Made by a program: the position numbers and the translations under genes. The notes beneath the pieces were generated by a model. That model was not told the origin of the DNA. It ran no database searches and saw nothing but the letters and a program-made list of their open reading frames with translations. This document shows positions 24,799 to 37,018 of a stretch of DNA of 64,000 nucleotides, in pieces. The stretch's first letter is position 1, and each line of letters starts with the position of its first letter. The DNA comes from Tilletiaria anomala UBC 951 (lineage: Eukaryota > Basidiomycota > Exobasidiomycetes > Georgefischeriales > Tilletiariaceae), in contig NW_013547017.1 in NCBI RefSeq assembly GCF_000711695.1, positions 186,001-250,000 on the forward strand, given 5' to 3'.

Positions 24799-27077
24799 AT
24801 GGCCTTACCACCGTTGATCACATCGCAGTCTACGGGTGCTGTAAGAGTCAGAACACCATTTGCAAAGTCATCCACCTGGTCTGGCTGGTCTCTGGTGTCT
24901 TGCAGCGCGAAAGGATTCACGCCTTTACGTCTGAGCCAGTCAAGATGATGCTTGCCAACCACCCCAGGGACTGGCCTCTCCACTTTCCTGAGCCGACTTC
25001 CTCGACTGACCTCAGAACGACTGACCAACTGCTTTCCCATGCGAATACTCATCAAGTCGAAGATGACGATATTGAAGACCAGGATATACCACCGCCTCGT
25101 GCACCTTTAACTGCTATCGCAGCATTTCTCAATGCTGCTCCTGAGGATGTACAACATCGCAAGGTCGTGCGATTTTCAACTTTACAGCTCGATCACACGC
25201 GTATTGGCTGGGCGTCATATCTTAAGCAATTTGTGCTGGATCCGCTTTGTCTTTCGGGGAGAAAGGTACATATTCCAAAAGCCGTCCTCGACTCTATAGA
25301 CGATGGTTATGTGATACCAACTCGTGCTGCAGGTGATGGGGGTGCTCCCAACAGCAATGCAGCAGCGTCATCGGCATTTCTGCGCCGATCGCAATCGCCT
25401 GAGGCTGAACAAGCGGATGAGAACCCTCAAGATGACCTTGTCAACTGGACTTTGATGCTCCAAGAAGTTAAATCAGTGGTAACTCAACAACCTCTGCATT
25501 CGCTGAGTTTGGCGTCATGCAATCTTGAAGCGAGCTGTCTGCGTCCACTCGCATCATACATCGAGGGGAACGGAACTTTGAGAGAGCTTCACTTACAGGG
25601 AAATTCCCTCCTGGTGCGTTGACTCCTAAAATGTTTCAACGGCAGCTCAGTGCCCTGCTCACGGTGTGTTCATGTGCTCCCTTACCACCGTCAGACAGAT
25701 CCTCCTCTCGCAGGCTTGTTCGCGAGGAGTGTGCGACACTCCGTCCTTGGCATTCTGAATCTGAGCACAAACAGAATGGATGACAGGAACGAAGCTTTCG
25801 ACGTCTTCCTTCTGAACCTCAATTCAGTGACTCTGCAGACATTGTCACTTTCGCAACTAATCAAGGACGGTTACGTGGAGGAGCAGTATGCGACCGCCGA
25901 CGGTACGATTCAAACGAAGCGAAGATCTTTGGGGATCAAGGCTGCTCGCACGCTTGCCTTGTTCATCAGACGGAGCCTCCAAACTCAAGTATGTGCCTCG
26001 TCATCTGCCAGAGAAGCGTCGAAGGCGCGATCGTTCCCACCATACGCTGGCTGTCCAAACTTGACACTGCTCAAGTTGAATGCCAACTCTTTTGGCCAAG
26101 GCGGCGTGAGCCTGATCACCGCCGCTCACTGCGGTGACTCGAGCTGGCACGAAATCACTCCACGGCTGAACCAGCGGCTTGATAGGCCAGGCGCGCACTT
26201 CGCCTCTTCATTGGAGCCTCGTGCAGATTGGATGCTCTATGGGAGTAGACACTTTCTCCTCGTCAACCTCTACGCCTGCGAGTCAATGACAGAGGATCAC
26301 GTGGTTTTCGAAGACATCCTTGCCGTGGTGCGCCATGGCCATATGGCACTCGAGAACGGTCAAGAAAGGTCTGATTGGTCCGCTGCAAATGCTATCCTCA
26401 CCGAACACCCCTGTCGTGGAGTGCAGGACACCGGATCCGTCCGTTTCGAGGCTCAGGCGCTGGAGCGGGTCTTAGAAGCACTGGCATGCTACAATGAGAC
26501 TAAGGGTCACCCACTGAACAATCTTCTGAAGCCGCTGCACCCATCTATCACACGATGCACGCAGATTGCTGCCTTTTCGGTCTTGGGTGTTGCGCGTGTC
26601 CTCGGTTGCAACGTATCGTCTGCTGCAACGGCCGATGGATCACCGCCTTGGTGGCTTCATCTGCCACCGGAACTTAAAATTGCAATATTGAGGCAAGTAG
26701 CTTCTCAGAGCAGAATCGAATATGACCATGAATACCCTCGCTTCTTCTCAGAACGACAGCTGTTGGCTGTGCTCAGCTTTGCCAGCGATGCGCGAACGAT
26801 CGGCTACGGACGAACGAACGAAGCTCTCATTGCAACACTACGCGTCAAAGAAGAGGAGGGCCTAGTGAAGGAAGGAAGGTTGCAGCCTGGGATTCTTGGC
26901 ACTCCAATCTGGAGCTTTGTGGAAGCAGCTCGTCGTTCGCCGCCACGAAATTGGCCGGCCGAGCTGGCGCACATGCAGCGCGACTTATCGAGTGACACTT
27001 GGTCGACATCGAGAAGCCGGCACGCCGAAGCAGCAGCCTTTTTGGATATCACTGAGACTTTGATGTGTAGAGAATAA
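24799..27077 (+). CDS. Leucine-rich-repeat (RNI-like) protein of unknown role
   Basis: Model: join(24799..24840, 24906..25613, 25695..27077), 710 aa. The 42-base first exon is inferred: the main frame has no ATG until 23 codons in, but GTAAGA...TTGCAG at 24841-24905 joins an upstream ATG in phase. LRR units are seen at about residues 205-250 (LHSLSLASCNLEASCLRPLA; LRELHLQGNSLL) and continue across intron 2 into LAGLFARSVRHSVLGILNLS, then LQTLSLSQL and LTLLKLNANSFGQGG. That pattern (LxxLxLxxNxLxxxG) is of the ribonuclease-inhibitor/RanGAP kind. The C-terminal half holds a WWLHLPPELKIAILRQ segment that resembles an F-box-like or cullin-adaptor helix but is not diagnostic. A further small intron near 25989 is possible. 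The function is unknown; a scaffold or ubiquitin-ligase adaptor would fit. Confidence 0.7.
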
Positions 27078-28488
27078 GCCGTATAAGCATGGACGATAGT
27101 AAGGAACGGCGGCACGCTGAAGCACTTGTGCATGGCATAGTGACCTTACTCTGCAGAGAGCAGGTCACTCAACGCACGCATGCCACCTGGTAGATTCCTA
27201 GATAGACCGTATATCGCCTGCAATGTATTTCGAACAATTCATCCCAGTTAGCGGTGCAATTACTCAATATAATCTCGTTGAAAGGCAAATGTCCCCGAAC
27301 GGAGCAGGCTGACGGCCGCAAAACGACTAGGGTCACAGGCTCGTGTTTTCGACCGGGCTACGTAGTTGGTCCTATAGGTCCAGAGGGGCTGCTCTGACCT
27401 TTCTCCAGCTGTGAACGGGATGACGCCGGACTACAGCTTATAACGGAATCAAGTAACGAAGATCAGCCTTCAGCTCTCCTTGTGAGGGATCCGGTCGTTC
27501 TGCGGTGGCTGTTGACGACCCAAAGGTTGCAGTCTCTGAGGAATTGGAATTCCAACGATCCAGGTGTGATCGTGAGGGGGAGCCAGCGAACGAGAGCTGA
27601 GGCCTGGGAGCACGTGACTTTTACAGTTTGTGTGGGGTGATGCAATGGCGCAGGGCATGCAACGAATAAAGATCTAGAGGCTCCTGTATAACGGCCAACG
27701 GCACCAAAGATAGAGGCGATTTCCTGTCTAATGTCCGCACCCCCCAGGGCGTTCCTGTGATGAGCGGATGAGCGACGACATGTTCTTAGCGAGATCTTCG
27801 GGGAAGGGCCCGAGTCAGGGGAAATGGGAGAACGCAAGAGTCTCGAGTCAAAGGATCAAAGTGGCCGCGATGATTATTACTCAAGGATCGCGGAGATCCG
27901 TTGCGGATGAGACAAGGCGAGATTCGGTGCTCCATCACCCGTCCACCCGTTTCGACGGCTCTCGAAGTGGCCTTCTTCCACAACCTCCCCTCATCTCGGC
28001 TCCTGCAGAGGTCTTGACAATCAAAGTTACAGCGAGCGCAGATTTGCCCCTGCCTCCATTAGAGCGGACCCGTCGTGGCAGCAGCCTGCCTGTCTACTCT
28101 TCTTGCTCCAGCTGGGTCAGCAGCGACACCGTGACAAGGGATGCTTTGTAGTCATTCTGATCCATTGCAATGTTTTTGCTTCCTCTCCCTTCTGATGGTG
28201 CAATCTCCTTCGAGTCTCCTCTCCGCTGCTTCTCCATACTCGATGTCTCCTTCTGGACTACCCTTGGTGAAGCAGGGCTGAAAGCATCCTCCGAGCTCAT
28301 CTGTTCACCTGCATCCGACCGTACTACTAGCTCATGCTGCCCTGCTTCAGCGATCACCTTCAAAGACCTGTTCGTTAGGTTTGATGGAGCGCATGGCGCT
28401 GACCAGATCCGCAAACAAGCGTGCCTGTGACTGATTTACGGCGCGTCAAGCGAAACGTCGAATTCGCATAAGCAAAGCTCTTACCACG
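27078..28488. other. Intergenic stretch with one doubtful frame
   Basis: This lies between the LRR gene and the DUF4203-like gene. It holds the doubtful frame listed at 27768-28151; the rest shows no gene, RNA or repeat that I can recognise. Confidence 0.4.
27768..28151 (+). CDS. Doubtful small Ser/Pro-rich protein
   Basis: A 127-codon frame from ATG 27768 encodes a basic Ser/Arg-rich segment (GSRRSVADETRRDSVLHHPS) and a Pro/Ser-rich end, without a hydrophobic segment or known motif. A partly overlapping minus-strand frame (28414-28094) is of similar quality, so coding strand and reality are both uncertain. It could also be the last exon of a gene whose 5' part I missed. Confidence 0.3.
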   Translation: MSDDMFLARSSGKGPSQGKWENARVSSQRIKVAAMIITQGSRRSVADETRRDSVLHHPSTRFDGSRSGLLPQPPLISAPAEVLTIKVTASADLPLPPLERTRRGSSLPVYSSCSSWVSSDTVTRDAL

Positions 28489-31400
28489 ATGCGGCAGTTC
28501 ACCCTCAACATACACGGTCTTTCCATGAGGAGTAGCACAGAAGGGCGACAGCGATCGTTGCCACATCGCAGCGTGATCCAACGCTTGATCGTCGGCTTTC
28601 TTCTGGCACTGTGTATAGCACCATCCCTCGCGCAATCCCCACCGCTGGCCACGTCAACGAATGCGGGAAGCACATCCGCGCAATCCTCATCGAACGTCGA
28701 AAATACTAGCAATGGCGCCAGTCCGACATCCTCTTCTCAATCTCTTTACACGCTTACGACAGTCTCGTTGGCCACGGTCACATTATCCCCGCAACAACCG
28801 CTTCCACCCGGGGCGCATCCGATCAGCAGCAATGCAACGAATCAATACGTCACTTCCGTCACTCGTGTTCTGACGCTCGGCATAGCTAGCGCTACCAAAC
28901 CTTCCGCCATCTCTTCGCCGTCGCCATATGGAGATTCTACAGCCACAACAGCGCTAGCTTCAGACACATCCCCAAGCCTCCCACTGCAGACCGTCATCGA
29001 TCCTGCTTTCGGCGTGCTCGGCGCGTTTCTCATCATCAGCGGTCTCTTCATGGCATTCTGGGGTATCAAGTCGACCTGGTCCACGGTCTTTTTCACTGGG
29101 TAAGTAGTTCATGCAATCGAAATAAGTCCAGGACAATACCCCGGGGCTTTGCTGGCATCTTAAACGCGAGGTAATGTGGTGTTTCCTTGTAGCACATCGT
29201 GCGCTCGCGCTGTCGTGAGCTTGGGGATGCATGCTTTACTTTCACTGCACTTGGCGTACAGTCTCACCTGCTAGGAGCCCACGAGGAAGTTGACCGCTGA
29301 CAAATGATCCCCAAACATTTGGCTACGCCTTCACCTCGGCTTCACCATTACGCAGATTTTACTCTCTCGCCCTGATCACCATCTGCATCATCCTCCGTGC
29401 GGGCGTTGCACAATCCATCTACGATCCTTCGCCTGGTCTTCGTGGCGTCTTTCTCGTCGCGTGCGTTGTCATCGGCGCGATCGGGGGCATCCTCGCACTC
29501 ATCTTCCGCTACTCTTCCACGCTGCTGACTGCCTGCCTAGGTGGTTTCGCTCTTGGCTTACTTCTGCAAGCTACACGGGATGGAGGACTCATTCGGAAAT
29601 TCGGCATGCGTTATGCCCTCTACTTTGGCTGTACTGCGCTGACTTTCGGGCTTCATTTAATTGTGAGGTTACAACGGCCTGTCATCATCCTCAGCACGGC
29701 TCTCACTGGTGCCACCGCTGTCATCCTCGGCGTCGACTGCTTCACGACTGCCGGTCTCAAGGAGTTCTATGTCCGCAACATTGGCTTCGATGACATCTTC
29801 ATTCGCAAGTATCCAGACACATTCAGCAGTAATCGCTGGCCTCTGACGACGGCCATGCTCATCGAAGTCGTGTCTATCGCTGCTGTCACCCTCATGGCTG
29901 CTGCCTTCCAGTGGCGCTTGTGGTCCGACCTGCGCCGCAACATTCGTGCCATGCGCGAGGCGGACGAAGACCGCGAGACGAGGCGCAAGGCAGAGAAGGC
30001 CGCGAAGCGCATCCAGCGCAGCGCTCAGGCTGACCTGCAAGAATGGGAAAAGAGGTACAGCAGCAACAACCACAGGAACATGAACGCCTTTCGGATAGCC
30101 ATCGAGAGAGATGGCGCTGGCGACGACCGAGAACGCAAGAATTCTAGCATGAACAGCTTGCTCAACTTCATGCCACGTGCACTGCACACAACCGCTTCGC
30201 AAGATTCGCACGGGTGGGACATGGAATCAAAGGGCTCGATGACGCCCGCTGCGATGACACCGCACATGGAGACGGCGCCCCTCGCCCGTCCTACATCTAC
30301 TCGCCCCGGCTCGTTCTTGCACTATGTCGCGACAGGTCAGCGTAACTTAGCGTACCTCTCGAAGTGGGACCCAGGCCACCTGCAGCACACCCGCACCAAT
30401 TCGGCGGCTACACTACCTCCACTCGACCTGGGCGGATCACTGAGCGAGTCCTCACAGTGTCATCACCCGCAGGGGCAACATCAACAACGCCGCCAACTTG
30501 CATCGCTTCAGATGAATTCCAACCCTTCCTCCAAGTCGGCTGGAAGCAGCAACTCGGGCGATCCTGAGCTGCTGCTCGATGAGATACAAAGGATTCGAGA
30601 GAGCATCGATAACTTGCGCAAGGCATCCTCCTTCGACCTTGAAAATGCTTCAGCTGTCACACGCGCTGATGACTCAAAGCCCTTTTCCGCGACGGACGGA
30701 CGCATACGCGCTGGCTCGATTCACATGAGCAAGACGGCTTCAAACGCGCTGCTCGCGGCGCCGGAATGTGTAGAAGAGGAAACGGGCGATGACACGATTG
30801 CTAGCATCCGCGATTTGAAGGCAAAGGGGGCATTCACAAGGCAGAAACGGCACTCAATGAGCGGCCTGGAGCCTTCTCAGTCATTGCAGGAAGTCATCAC
30901 CTCGGAAGCGGCTGAGATACCTACACAGACCTACCGCGCTCATCGGCTTTCCTCATCTTCACCTCAGCAGCAGCAGCAACGTACGATCACGATGGATCCG
31001 GTTGTCAGTGCTGCTCGCCGCGCATCTGCCTTACCGGCCTCCAGGCCCAGCATGAGCGAAGTAAGTCCGTGGACAGCGCTACCGCACCGCAATTCTTCCG
31101 AAAGCCTGTCGCCGTCCTTGACAACTTCATCGCCGCAGCTCAACAAATCAAACACGCCGCCGCCCAAGGATCCGCTGCCACCGCTTCCGAAGACTGCCCC
31201 GGCCTCTCCTTTGGCGCATTTGGCGCCGTTGGATCGCGCACAAAGTCAGAGCAAACTTTCAGCTGGCGGATCCATGTCGCTTGCGCAATACGAAGCCAAG
31301 CACAAGGAGCGCTTGGCAGCCATGCAGCGCAATGCAACTGAAGCTCTTCTCGAGAGGGAGAAGAGCCGCTTATTACAGATCGAACGCCAAAAGGCATCTG

Positions 31401-32218
31401 AAGCATTTGCCGAGAAGGACAGGCACGCGCTGAAGGAAACGGAGGTTGTGCTCAAACCACAGGAGTTCTCCATGAGCGGGCATAGCTCTGGCCATGGCAA
31501 GAGCATCAACGTTATGCAGGTTCCGCAAGGCCAAGCGCCTGCATGCTCAGTGCAGTCACCTTTGGCCGCAGCCAGCCAACGAATGAGCATACCTAACGCC
31601 AGCAAAAATGCATTCGGTCATGATGATGCCAAGCGCATGAGTCTGCACCGCCGTTCGAGTAGCATTTCACTCGATGAAATTGCGCGCCAAACGCTGCAAC
31701 ACCGCTCGCAGCGTTCGCTTGGTGGCTTTGCGAGCACGCAGCGCCCTGAGCCTTCGTCAGCCAAGATGCAGCAACAGCAGATGCAGACGCATCCCCGCAG
31801 GAGGCACTCGGCCTCGGACTTGCTTCAACAACATGCACTTCAGTGTTCCACGCATAGCGCGGCGGGAAGGAATGACACGACCACGACCAGCGGTCGTGGA
31901 GAGATCCGTCTTCCCGACAAGGCGGCGTCCACTACGATGAACGCCACAGCTCCTGCTGTCGCGTTCAAGCGCGCATCGGCCACGCTGACCGAGACAGATC
32001 GCCGTCGTATCGCCGAGGGTGCACTGCAGGGCCAAAACAGTGGCGGCCACCGCAGGCGGCTCAGCCAGCCTCTGCTGCAATTCGACAACATGGTTGTTGA
32101 ACAGGCGCTCGATAAAGCGACCGCAGAAGACGAGCGCAGGCACAAACGTGCGTCACAGTTCTCGCTGTCGATGACTAGGCAAAAGCGTTCTTCGATGTCT
32201 GCGCAGCCCAAAGCGTAA
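28489..32218 (+). CDS. DUF4203/TMEM198-like multi-pass membrane protein with long disordered tail
   Basis: Model: join(28489..29099, 29356..32218), 1157 aa. The 256-base intron has GTAAGT...ACGCAG ends; removing it joins GIKSTWSTVFFTG to FYSLALITICIILRAGV, the continuous pattern GHRxxxxxLFLxGFxxxSLxxxxxILRxGV of the TM7S3/TM198 family. An N-terminal signal peptide (IVGFLLALCIAPSLAQS, about residues 28-44) precedes a 130-residue Ser/Thr-rich luminal or extracellular stretch, then about seven membrane helices (to near residue 395), including a Gly-rich helix IGAIGGILALIF. After the last helix a charged helix (RRKAEKAAKRIQRSAQADLQEWEKRY) begins a cytosolic tail of about 750 residues, full of RRxSxS-like basophilic kinase sites (RRHSASDLL, KRHSMSGL, RRSSSISL). 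The function of the family in fungi is unknown. Confidence 0.85.
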
Positions 32219-32588
32219 AGACGGTTTCGCTTCGGTACGCAATTCTGACTGGGGCAAAGGGATCCACTTCCCTTTCGCAGCATTTCGTCCACAATATACA
32301 CTTGTCGTCGGCAAGCAACACTTTCATTCACACTCTCTTCGATTCATACCACCTCCAGCAGATCGTAGCCAGCCAATACGCATTCATGCGTACCCATGCA
32401 CACATCTTTGCCTTACACTCTTTCAGTTTTTCACCTTCGACACGCCAGATGGTGGTGCCACATGTATCGAGCAGGAGCAATGCGCATACACGAAATTCGT
32501 TTGCAATTTTGTTCTGCTAAACAAGGTTTGCAGTCTAGCGTTCAAGCAATGGTACTTGTCTCTTGCTCTTTTCCTGGACAGTTGGGCA
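32219..32588. other. 3' intergenic region between convergent genes
   Basis: 370 bases between the DUF4203-like gene (+) and arginase (-). Nothing recognised beyond T-rich 3' flanks. Confidence 0.5.
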
Positions 32589-33732
32589 TCACAACAGGGT
32601 TTCGCCGAACGCAGAGCGCACGAGCGAGCAGCCAACGGCAATGGTCTGCTCGGCATCAGCGGGCATGAGCGATGGGTTGACCTCCATGAGATCCATGGCG
32701 ACAAGTGCGCCAGTCTCGTAGAGCGCCTCGCAGATGTAGTGACCCTCGCGGAAGGAGAGACCGCCACGCACGGGCGTGCCGGTCGACGGCGCGACGCTCG
32801 GGTCGAGCGCGTCAACGTCGAAGCTGAGGTGGATGGGTCTCTCGCGCTTGCCTTTTACACCGTCGTTGATGTAATCGAGCGCCATGTCAACAACTGCACC
32901 GATGCCGTACCGGTCGACCTCGTGCATGCTGAACGCCTTGATGCCGTGCTTGCGCAGGATAGTCTTCTCCTCTGAGTCTACGTCGCGCAGGCCAATGTAT
33001 ACGAGCCGCTTGGGGTCGAGGAACTTCGATGCGGGGCCGGGCAGCCAGGTGGAGAAGGGCTCGACCTGCGTGTCTTCGAGGTTGCACAGGAACGAGACGG
33101 GGCAGCCGTGCAGGTTACCCGAGTCGGTCGTCTGCGGCGTGTTGATGTCGGCGTGCGCGTCGACCCAGATCAGTGCCAGGTCCGGGTGCGCGGCGAGAGA
33201 GCCAAGCACTGTGCCGAGACCGAGCGAGTGGTCGCCGCCGAGCGTTAGCGGGATCTTGCCCTCCTTCGCCTTGGAGGCGACGACAGTTGCGACCGCCTGG
33301 GTCACGTGTGAGACGGTGCGAGGATTCTTCATCTTTCCGATCGGCGTATCTTTGGCCAGCTGCTCAGAAGAGACAATGGACTCGAACTGCTGATACCCTG
33401 TGAACTCGACTGTCCAGCCGAGCTGGGTGAGCTGCTCGAGCAGACCAGCGGAGACGAGCGAGTTGGGCCCTGCCTCGACACCTGGTCGTCCCTGCATGGA
33501 GTTTGGGCGATGTGGAGCGACAGAGAGGTTATTTCATGTGGGATCGATGCACAGTGCTAACGGACAACAACTACGACCAGGGCCCTCTCACCTGACCAGA
33601 GCTGAAGGGACAACCGATCAGGCTGACCGTCTTGTTCTTGACGAAGCGGAGGTTGTCAACCGCGCTGTTGGCCCGCGGCCGTTCACTGCTGCCGCAGTTG
33701 GCTGTGCTTGTCAATGCTGGTGCTGCTGACAT
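32589..33732 (-). CDS. CAR1: Arginase
   Basis: Model: complement(join(32589..33491, 33592..33732)), 347 aa, two exons in phase 0. It hydrolyses L-arginine to ornithine and urea, the first step of arginine use as a nitrogen source. The binuclear Mn site is complete: [10 protein letters not shown], the paired DAHADIN, and [13 protein letters not shown], followed by the substrate-loop GTPVRGGL and the late [10 protein letters not shown]. The N-terminal strand [11 protein letters not shown] is split from [12 protein letters not shown] by the intron, exactly where family members read continuously. The start ATG 33732 gives a 30-residue polar leader with no obvious targeting signal, consistent with a cytosolic fungal arginase. 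Substrate induction is expected from known relatives, but no UGA- or arginine-response site was identified. Confidence 0.95.
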
Positions 33733-35303
33733 TTTGAAGGGCTGGCTGTATGCTATGCGGAGGAAAGCAAAAGAGCCCAACTGTGTGACTTGTCTGAGCG
33801 TGTGTTCTCGCCGTAAAGCAACGGCTCGCAGGCACTTGCACTTGGGTCAGGACGAGGCCACAGCCAGGTGATCAGAGGCAGTGACAGAGCATATATATGT
33901 GTGAATATAGACTGGCTGATCGACAAGGACGGTCTCGTTGCGGGCTCCCTTGCTGTCAAGGAGAGGGTTGCACTGACTCCCGAATCTGATGACGATGAGC
34001 TGAACTCTGAGAGACTCCGATTCTACCTAGTTGTGGGTGAGTGTACGTGTGTGTTGTGACGTAGGCGCCACGCGGACGTTTCGATGTGTGACAGCGTGAT
34101 CTAGAGAGTTGGATGTAGTTAGGGTTGGAGCGCGGCGTGCAGCAGCCAGCACCACTACGCAACAACCCTGCACAGAACGACCGTTCGTCGTTTCGCGTGC
34201 TTTCTTGTACTGACACTAGCGAGGGTAGCCAACCGACTCGAGGCATTCGTGACACTGCGAGTTGCTGTGCAGAGCGCGGCTGGGGTCGAGGCAACGAGGT
34301 GGTATCGTACGCCGAGAATGGAGAGGAGAAAAGACGCACCGCTCATCACCCATCCTCCAGTTGCAGGCAGCCATTAACCGGCGCAACTCGTCCTGGCATG
34401 GGCACAAGCCCAAACATATAATAAAAGACCGATACTTGACTCTCCAATATACCTTTCCTCGATATGCTGCTGCAACAAGACAAGTTCCCGCGCCGAGATG
34501 GCTACGCCATCTCGTGGAAACTCCTTGGGCCGCACTCCTCCTTCCCTTCCTCTCCCCCCCGCTGCTGGTCAAATTGGAGCGAGTGGAACGGTCCCATTGA
34601 CCCTGACCATGGGCATATCAGGCTTAGCAGAAGACTGGGGGCGTTTGTAACCCAGCTGGCAAAGCATACATAATGTGCTCTTCCCTCTGTCATCCCGCCG
34701 CTCCTTCGCTCCCTGTGCTAGTGTGCTACTCGCTTGACGGTGCTGGCCCTCTCCCCGCTTGCCTTGGATGTGTATTGTCGCTCGCAGAGTTGCGAACGCA
34801 GATACGACCGGCGGCGCCACGCAAGCGAGTGAGCGATCGTGCGCAGTGCAACCAAAGGGAACCATACGCCACGCTGGTGCTCGGGCCCGGCCAACGAGGC
34901 GCAGCTCTAGCACCGCACCGCACTACATCGCGCCCTCGCCACGCGCGGGCCAGCCAAGGGAATCGCTGCGCAGGCGCGACAGGGCATGCGTGTGATTTAG
35001 ACGGCGCTTGTGCCATATCTGTAGCATTCTTGTCGATGTCGCGGTGGGAGGGGAGGTGCGGTCGCAAGGTGGTGACGTTTGTGATGTTTTCATCGGCGAG
35101 ATTGCAGGAGTGGCACCGCTGATTATGAGCTGAAAACATGTCCCTCGAGGAAGCGCAAAAGCAGTCTGCTTACGATGCTAGAGTACACAAGGGGAAACAA
35201 GTGGCCGCTGCTGCTGCTGCAGCTGTATAAAGCGGGTGCTCACATTTCGGGTCCGAAGACGAGTGCGCTTGAACCATACAGCGTCGAGAAGGTCTAAAAC
35301 GAC
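33733..35303. other. Upstream region of arginase, no gene seen
   Basis: About 1.6 kb lies between the arginase start and the eIF3h stop, both on the minus strand. Only overlapping short frames are present. It is probably the arginase promoter plus the eIF3h 3' flank. ATATATAT lies at 33891-33898 near the arginase side. Confidence 0.45.
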
Positions 35304-36634
35304 TCAAATGGCACCCGTCTTGACAGCATGCAGCTGGACAGAGCCGACGGCGGCTGTCTCTGCGAGCCGCTTGGCTGCCTCGTCGAGCTGTCCGAGAAGC
35401 ATCATTCCCTCAAGCCTGCTCGGCTCATTTTGCAGCTTGAAGAGCTTGTTCACGTCCTCCACCGGCAGCGGCGGCAGACCCTGCTGCTCGCGCAGCGCGT
35501 TCTCAGCCCGTCGCCTGGACAGGTACGCCTCGGCGCGCGCCTTCTCGCGACCCAGCTGGCGCAGCTGGTAGCCGATGTTGCCTGCCTCGGATGCGTGCTC
35601 GTCCAGCGCCTCGAGCGTCGACTCGAGCGAGGTGGACAGCACTGGCGGCAGAGCGAACGTCAGGTTGTGGTTGAGCGCCGCGGATGTGTCCAGCGCGGCA
35701 GACGTCGATCGCTGCAGCAGAGAGGCGCTCGTTGGGGGTAAAATCGAAGGCGCAGCATCCGAAGGCGCAGAGAGCGTAGAGAGCAGCGCATCGAGAAGGG
35801 CTGTGTTGTGAAGCGTCACCGGGATCTCGACAAGCACGTTCGAAAAAGTGAGCTTATGGTCCACGAGACTGCCGCAGACAAGGCACAGGCAAATCATATG
35901 AGCTTCCAGGCTCATCTTCCTTATTCTTTCGAATGCACTCACGCCTGTGTGTGGAATTTGCCACGCCGGTAGGCGTCGATGAAAGAAGGTGCCAGCCGGA
36001 ACGCCCGGATTGTCGTGTTGCCCATTGCCGACTGCGCCAGGTCGTGGACCAGCAGGATTGCTCTCCCCTTTCCCTCTGTTCCCTCCCGCTCCATCAAGCT
36101 CGATATTGCCCAGAGTCCGTCAATGACGGCAGAAGACAGGAAGGCGCCGAGGAAGCAGCCGTAGTAGAGACCCACCGGGTTCGCGTCTGCATTCACATCG
36201 CGGAGGAGTGAAAGCATCGCAGAAGTGTACCGAGTGACGCCCTTTCCGACCTGTGCCTCTGCATCCTGGTCCTCAGAGACGCCGCGATCCCGTGAAGACG
36301 AGCCAAGTGCGTTGCCTGGAAGAGAGAAAACGTTGGATACCTCGAGTGCCCCGGCAATCTCAAGGCCCAGCAACGCTCCCGTAGCGGCGCTTGGGTGAGC
36401 ATCCTTGGAGTGCTTGACAATCTTGGCCAGCGCGAGACCATCGAGACGGACAGAGGTGATAGCTTGCTTGGCAGACTTGACCAGCTCCAGCGCTGCGATG
36501 TCCAGATCCGTGAGCGGACGTTCGGCCTGCGTCAACCCTGCAGCGGCCTTGGCAACTGTCGCCACGCCAGCCTTTGACGCTTCAGGCTTGCTTGCTCCGG
36601 CCACAACCGCTGCTGCTACGCTCGCTGCTGACAT
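35304..36634 (-). CDS. eIF3h: Translation initiation factor 3 subunit h (eIF3h, MPN domain)
   Basis: Model: complement(join(35304..35868, 35943..36634)), 418 aa; the intron (GTGAGT...CGGCAG) keeps phase and restores HKLTFSNVLVEIPVTLHN, a conserved eIF3h block. The protein belongs to the eIF3 complex that assembles 43S/48S initiation complexes. The MPN domain spans about residues 58-230: VRLDGLALAKIVKHSKD, GALLGLEIAGALEVSNVFSLP, GLYYGCFLGAF and the ILLVHDLAQSAMGNTTIRAF strand, matching the human order. The metal-binding JAMM set is not complete, as in all eIF3h proteins, so no isopeptidase activity is expected. The first 45 residues are Ala-rich and specific to this lineage. The C-terminal half carries a helical Arg/Glu-rich segment (LGREKARAEAYLSRRRAEN). 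It is transcribed divergently from the CENP-P candidate. Confidence 0.88.
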
Positions 36635-37018
36635 ATTGACTGTACTACTTGACGGCCCCTGCTGCTAGTGTTGCTGCGAGCCGTTGCTTGTGGTTGGTCG
36701 AGATGTCACGAGCGAGGATGAGAAGAATGTGTAAAATCTCTCGCAGAGCGTTGGTGAGGAAGGCAGGCGGCAGGTGGGAGTCCCTCAAAAATTGTGAGCT
36801 GTCCCAGGCGTTGTTAATTAGAGTCACGTGACCGGGATGACGCGTGATTCCATTGCGTTCTTGATGGAAAGCGCAGGCACGCATGCGCGCCACGAATCAC
36901 GATGTTGATCATTCATTCATGCTACATCGTCTCGTGCTCGCCATTCGTTGTGTCACGGCGCACATCTTTCCATTGGATCGAGCAAAGAAGCGATCCCCAA
37001 AGGCGTCAATCACCGAAA
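36635..37018. other. Short divergent promoter region between eIF3h and the CENP-P candidate
   Basis: 384 bases separate the two start codons and must hold both promoters. A CACGTG core at 36826-36831 is the only palindromic site that stands out; CACGTG also serves as the yeast centromere/Cbf1-type and E-box motif. No function is implied. Confidence 0.4.
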
